The notes below the pieces were generated by a model that did no database searches, was not told the DNA's origin, and was given only the letters and a program-made list of their open reading frames with translations. A DNA stretch of 49,994 nt from an uncultured Bacillota bacterium. Lineage in GTDB: Bacteria; Bacillota_I; Bacilli_A; RF39; UBA660. Positions 10,153 through 20,107 of this stretch are shown here, one piece after another (the first letter of the stretch is position 1; each line of letters begins with the position of its first letter). The DNA lies in contig CAMOKF010000001.1 of assembly GCA_946617625.1 (NCBI GenBank), positions 86,064 to 136,057 of the forward strand, read 5' to 3'. Both the position numbers and the translations under genes were made by a program.

Positions 10153-12159
10153 CTATTTTAAATACTCTGGTGAAATTACAACACTATTTAAAGCGTTTTC
10201 ATTATACTTACAAGCATTAACTCTATTTAACTCGAATGAAATTTTCATATTAGCTGTAGCCTCATAGCTTAAAGTAAAGTTAACTCTTCCTGTAGTATAA
10301 TCAATAAAATTAGTTCCTATAGTATCTTCCTCTGTTTGAACTGAACTATCTACTAAAACATCTTTTTTATAAGATATTAGTTCACCATAACAATTATCTG
10401 TAATTACATCATCACCTATTTGAATTACGAGTGAACCTGGATAAACAGATTGATGATTTATTTCTTTATAATATTCTATAGAATCTGGACCATATAAATA
10501 GAAATCGAATGATTGTCCAAAATCATCATCGTCTGAATAATACTTAGAATAATCTGAACTCTGTATCTTCTCATTTAAGACACCAGTAATTTCATAATCA
10601 TTTACTCTATAATCATCATTAACTTCATTCTTACTAAAATATTCTATATCTTTAAGATTTACATAATTTATTAATGATGAACAATGTTTTATAGTTTCTA
10701 TTACATCTAAATAATTAGGAACCTCATTAAACTCTACATTTCTTAAAGAAAAAGCTTCATTTAAAACAGCATCTACTTTATTTAAAATTATTTGAGCTGT
10801 ATCTGTAGTTACTGGCTTAGTCAAATATAAAGTTGCTTTAGGCTGCCAATAATAATAATGATAACTATAATTTGTATCATCTTCTTCAGGATATTCATCC
10901 ATTAAAACAATATCTACATCTAACAAAGCATTTTTATATTTATGTAATTCAGTCAATAAGTCAGCCGATAATGTTACGTTATCAGCTTCAGTATCTTCTC
11001 TAATTACATACAGTCTAATTTGATAATCATTCAATGAGTGTCCTTCCCATTGGTCAGGGTCAGTTTGAATATCGGTGGCTCTAGCATTTTTTACTCTAAT
11101 ATCTCTATTAGCAACATTAGTAAAATCGTCTAATGTAATTAAAGTATTTACTGTATTTCTATATTTCTTATAATTAACTCTAGCATCATTAGGCATTTCT
11201 GGATAATAACCTAAAGTAGAAGCTTCATTAGTAATAGAATATGTATTTTCTTCTACAACTACATATTTAGTATTATCACTAGTATTATCTATCTGAACTC
11301 TTGTATACAAAGGAGTATCAATAGAATTTATTTGATTAACAGAAATTTGACCCGAAGCTCCGCTTGATAATATATAAAATAGCTTAAAGTTGATATTACC
11401 ATTTTTATTCCAGCCCGATTTAAGTCTAATTCTTGGACCACTAGCATCTGTTCTAAATTCAAAACAATATGGATTAGTGTTTTCTAAATCTATATCTTCA
11501 ACTAATGTCCATTCATTATCATTACTATCTACTAACCAAATATGGTCTTGGTCTACATTATAATTAGGTAAATAATATACATCATCTGTAATTTCAGATG
11601 AATACATATTATATCCATAAGCATCGTGCCAATCGTTTATACCAAATAAATATAAATTTATATTTTCTGAAGGTGATACTAATGTACCTTCTACGGCTGT
11701 AAAGGTCTCTTCTGTTTTACCAACGATTGATTTTTCTTCTTCATTAATAAGAACATAATCTATATTAGAATACCCTGCATATGTAGTAGTTGTTAAAGCT
11801 ACAAATTTTGGTAAAATTATATCTCCTTCTACTTCATTAGTAATTGTAACATTACACGTACTAGACCTAAACCAAGGCATTTTATATCCAGTTAAACCAA
11901 ATACTTGTTCTGCATTAAATCTCTCCTGTACTGTTGCAGGAAACATTTCTAAAACTTTTTGGTCTAGGTTATATGATAACATATCACCAAACATAGATAT
12001 AAGTTTTAATAATACAATACCAGGGTCTGTTTCTTCTGTAGTATACCATTTAGAAGTTAATTCTGGAATAGTATTATATAAATCTTCAAATATAGTCTTA
12101 TACTCTCTAGATGTGTAACTTAATTCAGATGCATCTAAATTAATATTCGATGTTGACAT
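10153..12159 (-). CDS. Baseplate wedge protein, gp6 / gpJ-like
   Basis: At 668 residues this is the size of T4 gp6-type wedge proteins. The N-terminus reads LSYTSREYKTIFEDLYN, followed by a helix and the phrase EETDPGIVLLKLISMFGD, which is the hallmark opening of gp6/gpJ-like proteins. The region near residues 320-400 (NTLITLDDFTNVANRDIRVK, then YVIRED) is also typical. It forms the dimerising arm of the wedge ring that triggers sheath contraction. It lies directly after the gp25-like gene and before the gpI-like gene, matching the conserved gp25-gp6-gpI order. It ends in TAG, followed two codons later by an in-frame TAA. Confidence 0.88.
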   Translation of the reverse strand: MSTSNINLDASELSYTSREYKTIFEDLYNTIPELTSKWYTTEETDPGIVLLKLISMFGDMLSYNLDQKVLEMFPATVQERFNAEQVFGLTGYKMPWFRSSTCNVTITNEVEGDIILPKFVALTTTTYAGYSNIDYVLINEEEKSIVGKTEETFTAVEGTLVSPSENINLYLFGINDWHDAYGYNMYSSEITDDVYYLPNYNVDQDHIWLVDSNDNEWTLVEDIDLENTNPYCFEFRTDASGPRIRLKSGWNKNGNINFKLFYILSSGASGQISVNQINSIDTPLYTRVQIDNTSDNTKYVVVEENTYSITNEASTLGYYPEMPNDARVNYKKYRNTVNTLITLDDFTNVANRDIRVKNARATDIQTDPDQWEGHSLNDYQIRLYVIREDTEADNVTLSADLLTELHKYKNALLDVDIVLMDEYPEEDDTNYSYHYYYWQPKATLYLTKPVTTDTAQIILNKVDAVLNEAFSLRNVEFNEVPNYLDVIETIKHCSSLINYVNLKDIEYFSKNEVNDDYRVNDYEITGVLNEKIQSSDYSKYYSDDDDFGQSFDFYLYGPDSIEYYKEINHQSVYPGSLVIQIGDDVITDNCYGELISYKKDVLVDSSVQTEEDTIGTNFIDYTTGRVNFTLSYEATANMKISFELNRVNACKYNENALNSVVISPEYLK

Positions 12160-12162
12160 TTT

Positions 12163-12570
12163 TTATAATTCTCCTTCTTCACTATATGTTTCATTATTTC
12201 TTAAAAAGATTTCCATCTCAAAAATTTCATCTGTTCTTTTAATTAAAAACTTTAATGTTAAATATAATTTATTCCTATCATTGACAAAAGTAAGATTATC
12301 CTGAGTTATATACACTCTCTTTTCATAAATATTTATTTGATTAACAATATCTTTTTTAAGAGCATAATTTAATTCAAGATTATTATTATCGTACATTAGC
12401 TTCATTATATCTGTACCATAATTAGGGTCACCTAATAATTCGCCTTTAGATGATAGTAATAAATTTCTTAATGATTGTTGAATTGAATCTAAATAATCAT
12501 CTGATGTTTGAGTTGTTTTACTATAAACATTGAAACATTTAGGATGTTTAATAGAATTTGTATAAGGCAT
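12163..12570 (-). CDS. Baseplate wedge protein, gp25-like
   Basis: This 135-residue protein has the gp25 (GPW family) layout: an N-terminal helix followed by LLLSSKGELLGDPNYGTDIM, a helix with LNYALKKDIVNQINIYE, a strand pair, and the final LKFLIKRTDEIFEMEIFL. The R/KGE-L-P-YG-D pattern near residues 36-50 is the family signature. gp25 links the wedge to the sheath and initiates sheath assembly. Its neighbours are the gp6-like gene downstream and a small acidic gene upstream. Confidence 0.88.
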   Translation of the reverse strand: MPYTNSIKHPKCFNVYSKTTQTSDDYLDSIQQSLRNLLLSSKGELLGDPNYGTDIMKLMYDNNNLELNYALKKDIVNQINIYEKRVYITQDNLTFVNDRNKLYLTLKFLIKRTDEIFEMEIFLRNNETYSEEGEL

Positions 12571-12580
12571 CTAATCTCTC

Positions 12581-12802
12581 CTATAAATCTATTTTTTCTT
12601 CATTATCCTTAAAACTAAAATCATCATCGTTGTCTATAACTTTTTTAAAAGTAGTATCATACTTTTCTTTGTTATATTCCTCATCTCGATAAAGTTCTAG
12701 TTGTTCAATTTGTTCTTGCTCTTCAGGTTCAACATAGTCAAAATCTAATAATTCCTTATTGATTTTATCTTGTTCTTTGTTTTCTTTTACCTTAATAATC
12801 AT
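12581..12802 (-). CDS. Small acidic protein of unknown function
   Basis: A 73-residue, very acidic protein (many Glu, Asp, Gln, Lys) without recognisable domain. Its start is supported by a strong ribosome binding site, AGGAGG followed by TATATTATA and ATG. It stands between the second spike/lysin gene and the gp25-like gene, so it may be a small baseplate component or a chaperone. That is position-based inference only. It ends in TAG. Confidence 0.65.
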   Translation of the reverse strand: MIIKVKENKEQDKINKELLDFDYVEPEEQEQIEQLELYRDEEYNKEKYDTTFKKVIDNDDDFSFKDNEEKIDL

Positions 12803-12833
12803 TATAATATACCTCCTATAAAAATTAAATTGA

Positions 12834-14759
12834 TTATTTTATATATTTACCTTTATTTTTAATACACTTAACTTTTTTACCTTCCCAACTACCTAAATCT
12901 ACTGATTTATATTTACCATTATGCAATTCCCATTCAACTATAGATTCTTTATTACCATAATAATGACCATAAGAAGAACTTCTAGGGTCGGTTTTCTTTT
13001 TGGTATCTGCAATAATAGCATCAAAACTAGTATTATCTCTTAGTACTACTGTTATAGCATCTCCAGGTGAACCAAAGGTTCCTGTTTGTACCGCAATTAA
13101 ATATAAACCATCAATCACAGCAACGTGTTTCTTTGTTTTTTTACCTTGTTTTTTCCATTTTAACCATATGCTTCTTTGTGGACTACCTTGACTCCATTGC
13201 CAACCACCTAAGTCTCTATCATAATTCGTAAAGTCTTGAGTTAAACCACATTGATTAACACTTTTTGGAATAGTGACAGTCTTCTTAGTTTTGCCTGATA
13301 ATTTAGAAGTTTCAGTATCTTCTTTTTTATTACTTCCTATATAATCATTTGGATTAACATAGGCACTATCTTTACTATTTGTTTTATGAACTCTAAAGAT
13401 TAAACCGTTTGATGTTAACTTACCAATAGAAGCACCTTTTGAAACATTTTCTCCTTTAGCAACATCACTTTTTTGTAAACCTATATATTCTACATAATGT
13501 TTTTTATTATCTTTTGTTCTAAATTGAATATATACATTTACTGTTTGACCTTTAGTCTCTATCTTTTTAACTGTTCCTGTATAAACTGCTGCAGCAATTT
13601 TACCTTCAGACTTACTACTAGTTATCTTAATACCATTACTAGTTTTCCACTTACCTGTAATTTTAAATTCTTCATTTTTATCTGATACAGGATATAACCA
13701 ACCAGTAGTTTCATTCGATGAACTAGCATTTGTTACATTAGATAAATTTCCTGATTTACCTTTTAACCAGCCAGCATCCTCCATCATTTTAATATTATGA
13801 TAAACAGATTTTCTTTTAACTTTATCTTCTTTAGATTCCATAGGTCCTTTACAACCTTTAACTTTAGGATTCTTATCTTTTAAAGTATTATAATAATCTG
13901 TAAATGAAACTTTACCCTTGCCATATTCAGCAAGTTTATTCCATTGGTCTTTTTTACCTGTGTAATCATTACACATTTCTACAAATAATAATAAGCTAGC
14001 ATTATTTGTTATACCTTGTTTAGAACCATATTGTATAATTTCTCCTAGGCTTGTTCCTGTATCTCCTTCCCCAGTTCTCGCACATTTTCTTTGTGCTTCT
14101 TGACCATATGAAGTACTCAATATTCTACTTATTTTAGATAAAACTTCATCGTTTACTTTTGATTTACCATCATAAGCTTTTACTTGTTTATTATATTTAT
14201 CAGCAATCTTTTTCGATTGTTCTTTGTCTTGTTTATAAACATAGTTTAAAACTGATTTCGCTCTAGAACCATTCCAATGTCTAAGTCCTAAAGATTTACT
14301 TTTGGCATATGTAAAACATTCTGATTTTATTCTATTGTCTAAAGATGACCATTCATAATTTAATTCGCCACTTGCAACTACATCTACCGCTAAATCAGCT
14401 AATGATAAGCCACATTCTAATTGTAGAGCATTAGGGTCATCATTACTATTAGGTCCTGTAGAATCTCCAAAGTTAAAAGTATCAAAATCGGTTTTACCGT
14501 GAAATACTCTTATGATAATGGGTTGTGAATCATTATCGTCTAAATAACTAATCCAAACCATTGAACCTTTACCCAATTTATTGTTACAACCAACAACAGC
14601 CATTTGAGTAAAGTCTTCTTGTGTAACAGGGTCTATACCATCATTATCATAAATTTCTGGAGAACATCTAGTAGATACTATTATTTTAACTTTTTGTTTA
14701 TCACCACAATCTCTTTCTTCAAGACATTTGGCAGGTATAAATTCTAGTTCTTTTGACAT
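12834..14759 (-). CDS. Baseplate spike/hub lysin, gp5-like paralogue 2
   Basis: This 641-residue multidomain protein opens with an OB-fold-like domain (about residues 1-100): KVKIIVSTRCSPEIYDNDGI, MVWISYLDD, QPIIIRVF. It is clearly related to the start of the neighbouring 677-residue gene. Residues about 110-330 form a helical region with LGLRHWNGSRAK and GITNNASLLLFVEMCND, resembling a lysozyme/chitosanase-like glycan hydrolase. Residues about 370-480 resemble a degraded M23 (LytM-like) fold. The C-terminus (about 500-641) contains AVIDGLYLIAVQTGTFGSPG and a double-psi-like beta region that I do not recognise with certainty. The protein probably forms or caps the tail spike and opens peptidoglycan during injection. 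It arose by tandem duplication with its upstream neighbour, but with a different C-terminal module. Confidence 0.78.
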   Translation of the reverse strand: MSKELEFIPAKCLEERDCGDKQKVKIIVSTRCSPEIYDNDGIDPVTQEDFTQMAVVGCNNKLGKGSMVWISYLDDNDSQPIIIRVFHGKTDFDTFNFGDSTGPNSNDDPNALQLECGLSLADLAVDVVASGELNYEWSSLDNRIKSECFTYAKSKSLGLRHWNGSRAKSVLNYVYKQDKEQSKKIADKYNKQVKAYDGKSKVNDEVLSKISRILSTSYGQEAQRKCARTGEGDTGTSLGEIIQYGSKQGITNNASLLLFVEMCNDYTGKKDQWNKLAEYGKGKVSFTDYYNTLKDKNPKVKGCKGPMESKEDKVKRKSVYHNIKMMEDAGWLKGKSGNLSNVTNASSSNETTGWLYPVSDKNEEFKITGKWKTSNGIKITSSKSEGKIAAAVYTGTVKKIETKGQTVNVYIQFRTKDNKKHYVEYIGLQKSDVAKGENVSKGASIGKLTSNGLIFRVHKTNSKDSAYVNPNDYIGSNKKEDTETSKLSGKTKKTVTIPKSVNQCGLTQDFTNYDRDLGGWQWSQGSPQRSIWLKWKKQGKKTKKHVAVIDGLYLIAVQTGTFGSPGDAITVVLRDNTSFDAIIADTKKKTDPRSSSYGHYYGNKESIVEWELHNGKYKSVDLGSWEGKKVKCIKNKGKYIK

Positions 14760-14765
14760 AATGAT

Positions 14766-16799
14766 TTATCCTTTATAAGGTAAAAATGTATAATAATAAG
14801 TAACTCGCGATAACCAGTCTGTAGATACTCCGTGAGATGTTCCTTTTACAGAACCTTTACCACCGGCATCCTTATATTTATAATATGCTGTACTTTTTTT
14901 ACCTGGGTCTGCTAATATTAATTTACCACTCTTAGTCATACCTGTAATATCCAAAAAATGCCCTTGATAACCTAAAGTACCTTCGCCAATACGACAAAGC
15001 AATATACCACCCTTATTAAGTACACTCTTTACTTTTTTAACAGATAATCCTTTGCCGTAGTATTTAGCAGTACAACCTAATTGTTTCTTATGACTATTTG
15101 TAGCTTTTGATATTCCACTATCGTTATTACCTCTTAAATTACCGTCTCTAGCTATTGCTCCCCATTTTTGAGCAATACCTGTACCTTTTCCATTGCTCAT
15201 TTTTGTTGGTATATAAGATTTGTAATTTCCCGAAAAGTTTGTCCAAGCCATAGCTAATGAAAATATTCCACAAGCTGCTTGAGAATTATTACCGATGGCA
15301 CTACCATAATTATGTTTATAATAATAACCACCTATCCATTGATAATACCAAATAAATTTATCGGGATTACCCCCAAATCCTCCTCCACCTCCAAAAACTA
15401 CATTACTTCCTATATATTCTTCGGGATTTACATAGGAACTACTTTTACTTTTATTCTTATGAACTTTTATTAATAAACCATTGGAATTAAGAGTTCCTAT
15501 TGTGTCATTTTTATTTAAGTTGTCTCCTTCTTTTACAGACTTACTATATAATGAATGATATTCAACATAATGTTTTTCATTACTATTTTTAGTTCTTAAT
15601 TCTACTCCTATAGTATAAGATTGACCTACAACTTCAACTTTTTTAACCTTACCTTTGTACATTGCTACTGCTTTTTTGCCCTCGCTCTTACCATCTTTAT
15701 GAGCAAATCTTACACCATCTTTATATCTCCATTTCTGGTCAAGTTTAAATTTACCATCTTTATCAGATATTGGAAATACCCAACCAGTTTTTTCATTAGC
15801 ACCATCATCATTATCAAAAACATTCTCAAGATTACCAGCTTTACCTTTTAACCAACCAGCATCTTGCATCATCTTGACATTTTTATAAGTATTTTTACGT
15901 CTAGACGCATATGTTCCTGGGTCCATAGACATCATCTTATTATGGAAATTTTTAAGATTCTTTTTACTTAAATCTTTATAGGCTTTAATAAATTTCTTTC
16001 TATTTTTATTCTCCATTCCGGCACCATATTGATTACAGATATCCATAAAATAAAGAATGCAAGCATTATCTTTAATTCCCTGTTTAACTATAGAATCAAT
16101 AAGTTTAGAAATAGGTTCTGTAGGGTCATCATTTAAAGCATAGTTGTATTGAGCTTCTCTACCATCTTCAGATGATATTACTTTTTTTACAGTATTAACT
16201 GAGTCTCTACTTAATTTACCTGTACCCCCTAATTTTTTAGCTCTGTCTTTAGTTTCTTCATAAATATATTTATATGCTTTTGTCGCTCTATTAGAATCAC
16301 TGCCATCTGTCCATTGTCTTATACCAATAGCGGTTTTACCATCACACATAGCATAGAACTCATCTTTAATCATTCCCTTAATATCATCTTGATTTAATTT
16401 AGAAATGGGTTGAGTTGCTTCTCCATAAGACATTATTACAACACCTAAGTCTGCTAATTTTACACCACATTCTAATAAGTCTGTATTAGGGTCGCTAGGG
16501 TCTTTACCCGGATTCTCATTGAAATTATCTGAATCTGTTTTTCCCCAATAAGGACTTACAATAACAGGTTGAGTCTTGTCTTTATCCAGATAACTAATCC
16601 AAACTAAATCGTCTTTTGCAAGATTATTATTACAAGCAACCATAGCCTCTTGAGTATAATCATTATTTTCATTATTAGGGTCTATACCATCATTATCATA
16701 AATTTCAGGTGAAACACGTGAAGGTACAATTATCTTCACTTTATCTTTATCACCATATTTTCTTTCTGATAATACTTTAGCTGTTATTAATTTACTCAT
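14766..16799 (-). CDS. Baseplate spike/hub lysin, gp5-like paralogue 1 with C39-like peptidase
   Basis: This 677-residue protein starts with the same OB-fold-like domain as its downstream paralogue (VKIIVPSRVSPEIYDNDGID, LVWISYLDKD, QPVIVSPYWG). The middle helical domain, with IGIRQWTDGS, DGREAQYNYAL and GIKDNACILYFMDICNQYG, looks like a lysozyme/GH46-like hydrolase. It is followed by a degenerate M23-like domain (about 355-475: RFAHKDG, HYVEYHSLYSKSVKEGD, LLIKVHK). A glycine-rich linker leads to a C-terminal papain/C39-like cysteine peptidase with Cys510 in QAACGIFSLAMA, His614 in GHFLDITG and Asp631 in LADPG, a complete catalytic triad by eye. T4 gp5 carries one lysozyme; this protein appears to combine glycan and peptide cleavage, fitting a thick Gram-positive wall. 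Functions are inferred. Confidence 0.82.
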   Translation of the reverse strand: MSKLITAKVLSERKYGDKDKVKIIVPSRVSPEIYDNDGIDPNNENNDYTQEAMVACNNNLAKDDLVWISYLDKDKTQPVIVSPYWGKTDSDNFNENPGKDPSDPNTDLLECGVKLADLGVVIMSYGEATQPISKLNQDDIKGMIKDEFYAMCDGKTAIGIRQWTDGSDSNRATKAYKYIYEETKDRAKKLGGTGKLSRDSVNTVKKVISSEDGREAQYNYALNDDPTEPISKLIDSIVKQGIKDNACILYFMDICNQYGAGMENKNRKKFIKAYKDLSKKNLKNFHNKMMSMDPGTYASRRKNTYKNVKMMQDAGWLKGKAGNLENVFDNDDGANEKTGWVFPISDKDGKFKLDQKWRYKDGVRFAHKDGKSEGKKAVAMYKGKVKKVEVVGQSYTIGVELRTKNSNEKHYVEYHSLYSKSVKEGDNLNKNDTIGTLNSNGLLIKVHKNKSKSSSYVNPEEYIGSNVVFGGGGGFGGNPDKFIWYYQWIGGYYYKHNYGSAIGNNSQAACGIFSLAMAWTNFSGNYKSYIPTKMSNGKGTGIAQKWGAIARDGNLRGNNDSGISKATNSHKKQLGCTAKYYGKGLSVKKVKSVLNKGGILLCRIGEGTLGYQGHFLDITGMTKSGKLILADPGKKSTAYYKYKDAGGKGSVKGTSHGVSTDWLSRVTYYYTFLPYKG

Positions 16800-16801
16800 A
16801 A

Positions 16802-19216
16802 TTATTTCTTCTTTTTAATATTACCATTACTATCTAAATCTTTTTCTGTTATAATCTTAACATCATCTGAATCGCTAGCGGAGGCAAAATTATATTCGGA
16901 ACCAATAAATTGTCTATATGTAAAATTAGTTCTATCAGATTTTTTCTTCTCTTTCTCATCCTTCTTATATTTTTCGTATTGTTTTTTCCAATATTTAGTT
17001 AACTTAGAACTTTTCTTTACTTTGGTATAGTAATCTTTGCTAGAATTTATAATTTGGTCCTCACTTAATTCCTCATTAGTAAGAACTTTAGAATTTTTAT
17101 AAGATGATTGTATTAATAATTTTAAATCTTTAGCTAATTTATCAATATCAGTCTTTTCTGTAATCTTCAATAACTCTAACGTTGTTTGATAACCACTTGT
17201 ATCGAAAGTATCTTGAATAGAAATAACTCTATAATATCCAGATGAAAAATGTTCCATTCCATCCATATAAACTTCAATTTTAATTGTTGATAATATTAAA
17301 ATTTCAGCTGGGACTCCAATCAATGTTAAAGAAGCTTTGTAATTACCTAAATTTCTTAGAGCTTTTTTATAAATACTTTCTTTTATAATATTATACCAAG
17401 GTGCGAATTCTCCAGATTCAGTAGTAATATCATCTGTATCTGATAATAGATAAGATTTTCCCTCATTATCTACAAAATATAATTCTTCCATAAGAGCTTT
17501 AGTTTTAGTATTAATTGCAGCTTTTATATATGCCCCGGATTCATTAACTTGAAAATTTTTAACTATACTATGAGGAGTTGGTGTGTCTAACCATCTAAAT
17601 GTAAATACACTATCTTTTACAGTCTCATCCTCAAAACCCTTACTATATTCATTAAATGTTATGTATAATATAGAATCATAATTATCTTTACTTGAATCTA
17701 ATATTGTATAATCAAATTTACCACTATAGTTTTTTAAATAACTATTTCTTAGTGTTGCAAAAGATAATAATTCTTCTAAATTACCAAATAGAGACATATC
17801 TTTATTAGATTTTGGTATGCCATTTTCCATAATCTTTTCAAAATCTATTTCATTATCTGTTGATACATTATTGTTTTTAGATTCTTTGGGATTATATAAT
17901 TCATACTTAGCAGTATCTCTAAAATTTTTTGTGCATTTACAAGAAATTGGAGAATTGATATTCTGTGAATTAAAGACGTGTTCTATATCTAATTTTGTAA
18001 ATATAGGATTACCATCAGGTAAATTTCCACACGCAACCTTAAACTTATTCAATTCATTGTTTTCATCTAATTGCTGCAAAAATACTTCTAAAGCGGAAGC
18101 AATAGGTTCTTCAGTACAAGCAAAAGCTCTATGTTTAAATTTATCCATAGTAGCAAGTTCCATAACAGAACTTACGCCCTGAATTGTATATACTAATTGA
18201 TTTTCAATGAATTCATATTTATAATCAGTAACCAATGTATTATACTCAGGTGAAATAATTGAATCTTGACCATCTACTGTATATCCCACTTGTAATTTAC
18301 AAGACCATAGTGTAGCACGCAAATCATCTAAATCAAATTCTTGTTCATCAGAATCTTCAGATTCCATTATACTATTTTTATTCTTATTGTCATCAGTGCC
18401 TTGTTTAGATGCAATACAAATTTGAGTTAAAATAGATTCCAAAGTGTTTGGATTAATTTGATTCTTTTCATCTAATAATGATTTAGCTCTTTCGTGTGGC
18501 GAAAAGCATACAGCAATTTCAAACTCATTTGCTTGTCCAGTACCATTTCTTTTGTAATTGAAATAAGTACTAATTGCTTGATTGGTATCTCTACTATCAA
18601 TTACAGTCTGAGAATTGATTATTCTCTTATTTCCACTATATTTATAACCAATTAATTTTAGTACTACGAATGGAGTATAACCAATTCCATTTGTATTTAT
18701 ATTTTGTAACTCAGTTAAACACTTTGTAAGCTTTTCTTCTGAAATTTGTTGTTGTGTTTTTTGTGTTTTTCCATCAGTTGTTTCGAGTATAGCATCACTA
18801 TATTTCTTTAATATAGCATCATCTAATCCAATTTGACCAGTTATGTATGAAGAGGCTTGATATACTATGTTATCGTCAAATTTAGTACTATTAGATATTA
18901 CATATTCAGCATAATCTTTCCAAACATATTTCGGTACTTTAATATCTTTACCATTATAAGTTATAGTCGTATTAGAAAATAAGTCTATGCCAATATATGA
19001 TAAATCTTCTAATTGTGAAATATTATTAAAAGAATACCCACCATAAGAACCACTGACTATACCGAAAATATTATTAATAACAGCACTAACTGTGCCTTCA
19101 GTTTTCTCTCTATTCTTTTCGTCTTCGTAAGAATTCTGTTGTGCGTATTTACCTTCAATTTTAGTAGAATTATCAGAAATCCATTTTTTAGTTTTATCGC
19201 TTACAATATAACTCAT
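16802..19216 (-). CDS. Baseplate hub protein, gp27 / gpD-like
   Basis: An 804-residue protein directly upstream of the two spike genes, the expected place for the hub on which the spike sits. The C-terminal part (about residues 640-750) reads ASLTLIGVPAEILILSTIKI, then SSGYYRVISIQDTFDTSGY and TTLELLKI. This is the typical ending of gp27/gpD/VgrG-type hub proteins (a strand with G-x-P, an SG-Y-V strand, and a final T-x-L-L strand). The rest is large and not recognised in detail. The C-terminal tail is charged and lysine-rich. The hub forms the trimeric ring between tail tube and spike. Confidence 0.75.
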   Translation of the reverse strand: MSYIVSDKTKKWISDNSTKIEGKYAQQNSYEDEKNREKTEGTVSAVINNIFGIVSGSYGGYSFNNISQLEDLSYIGIDLFSNTTITYNGKDIKVPKYVWKDYAEYVISNSTKFDDNIVYQASSYITGQIGLDDAILKKYSDAILETTDGKTQKTQQQISEEKLTKCLTELQNINTNGIGYTPFVVLKLIGYKYSGNKRIINSQTVIDSRDTNQAISTYFNYKRNGTGQANEFEIAVCFSPHERAKSLLDEKNQINPNTLESILTQICIASKQGTDDNKNKNSIMESEDSDEQEFDLDDLRATLWSCKLQVGYTVDGQDSIISPEYNTLVTDYKYEFIENQLVYTIQGVSSVMELATMDKFKHRAFACTEEPIASALEVFLQQLDENNELNKFKVACGNLPDGNPIFTKLDIEHVFNSQNINSPISCKCTKNFRDTAKYELYNPKESKNNNVSTDNEIDFEKIMENGIPKSNKDMSLFGNLEELLSFATLRNSYLKNYSGKFDYTILDSSKDNYDSILYITFNEYSKGFEDETVKDSVFTFRWLDTPTPHSIVKNFQVNESGAYIKAAINTKTKALMEELYFVDNEGKSYLLSDTDDITTESGEFAPWYNIIKESIYKKALRNLGNYKASLTLIGVPAEILILSTIKIEVYMDGMEHFSSGYYRVISIQDTFDTSGYQTTLELLKITEKTDIDKLAKDLKLLIQSSYKNSKVLTNEELSEDQIINSSKDYYTKVKKSSKLTKYWKKQYEKYKKDEKEKKKSDRTNFTYRQFIGSEYNFASASDSDDVKIITEKDLDSNGNIKKKK

Positions 19217-19227
19217 AATTTAATTCC

Positions 19228-19596
19228 TTAATAGACTAGATTAACAATGTATGGTATTCTTAATATAGTTCCAATAGGAATATAAAAACAATTAGTGAGA
19301 TTATTTGCATAAGCAATAATCCACCACATACTTGCATCATTATAATAATCTTGTGCTATTATATCTAATCTATCCTGTTCTCTAGATGTTACTTTGAAAT
19401 ATTTATCATTAGAAGTTTCTTCATAAATATCTCTAAATCTTATGGAATGATATAATTTGTTATTCTTAAAATCTGAAATCAAATTAGTATTCTTATATCT
19501 ACTATCTATTATGTCATACACTCTTGGACTAGAATATGATATTTCTTCTCTTTGGTCTTTTATAGATTTTATATAACTTTTAGATAAATTTAACAT
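19228..19596 (-). CDS. Baseplate wedge protein, gp53-like with LysM-like fold
   Basis: This 122-residue protein has the gp53/LysM-like pattern at its C-terminal end (about residues 70-120): YFKVTSREQDRLDIIAQDYY, then DASMWWIIAYANNL, then PIGTILRIP. Similar short proteins with the R-x-D-x-I-A ... WW-I-x-x-x-N ... G-x-x-L-x-I-P pattern occur in baseplates of many contractile-tailed phages. They attach wedges to the hub. Neighbouring hub genes support this. Confidence 0.78.
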   Translation of the reverse strand: MLNLSKSYIKSIKDQREEISYSSPRVYDIIDSRYKNTNLISDFKNNKLYHSIRFRDIYEETSNDKYFKVTSREQDRLDIIAQDYYNDASMWWIIAYANNLTNCFYIPIGTILRIPYIVNLVY

Positions 19597-19603
19597 TTAA
19601 TTT

Positions 19604-20107
19604 TTACCCCACATTCCAATTCTTATTAAAATCATTATAAGAAGGTAGTTTTTCGGGTATGTTTGTTATTGATATACTAACTTCAGCATATACATATCTA
19701 CCCAAATAATCTATAGGTTTTTTATACGAAACATCTAAACTTGTTACTGAACCTTCTATATGAAACTTACCAAATGTAAAAGCAGTTAAAGGAGAACGAT
19801 ATTCAGCACCTTTGCCATATTTTGCATATATAGTATTCTCTAAGGCTTCTAATAATGTATCAAAATTTAAACCTTTAGCTTCACAAAAATCTCTATGAAG
19901 ACCTATGGTAAAACTGTATTTTATAAAATTAGTTCCAGCATAAGCAGTAATTGGTTCTGAACGTCCATAACCTTGCGTCTCTGCCCAATTAGCACCTACA
20001 CTCATACTTATATCATCTGGATAACAAGGTAATGTAAAACTACTATTCGTTTGTAAATTAGTTATACTACATCCAGGTAATTTACTAGGTTGAACTGTAT
20101 AAGGCAT
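19604..20107 (-). CDS. Baseplate hub / tube-initiator-like protein
   Basis: This 167-residue protein has a tail-tube-like beta pattern: LPCYPDDISMSVGANW, a GRSEPITAY turn, FIKYSFTIGLHRDF, then a helix, and finally YAEVSISITNIP. Short proteins with this F-x-x-x-P-(D/E)-x-I-S ... W ... Y motif lie between tape measure and hub genes in many myophages and are thought to form the first ring(s) of the tube or the hub adaptor. The precise homologue (gp48/gp54-like or LysM-associated adaptor) cannot be fixed from sequence alone. Its ATG overlaps the stop of the upstream gene, suggesting coupled translation. Confidence 0.65.
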   Translation of the reverse strand: MPYTVQPSKLPGCSITNLQTNSSFTLPCYPDDISMSVGANWAETQGYGRSEPITAYAGTNFIKYSFTIGLHRDFCEAKGLNFDTLLEALENTIYAKYGKGAEYRSPLTAFTFGKFHIEGSVTSLDVSYKKPIDYLGRYVYAEVSISITNIPEKLPSYNDFNKNWNVG

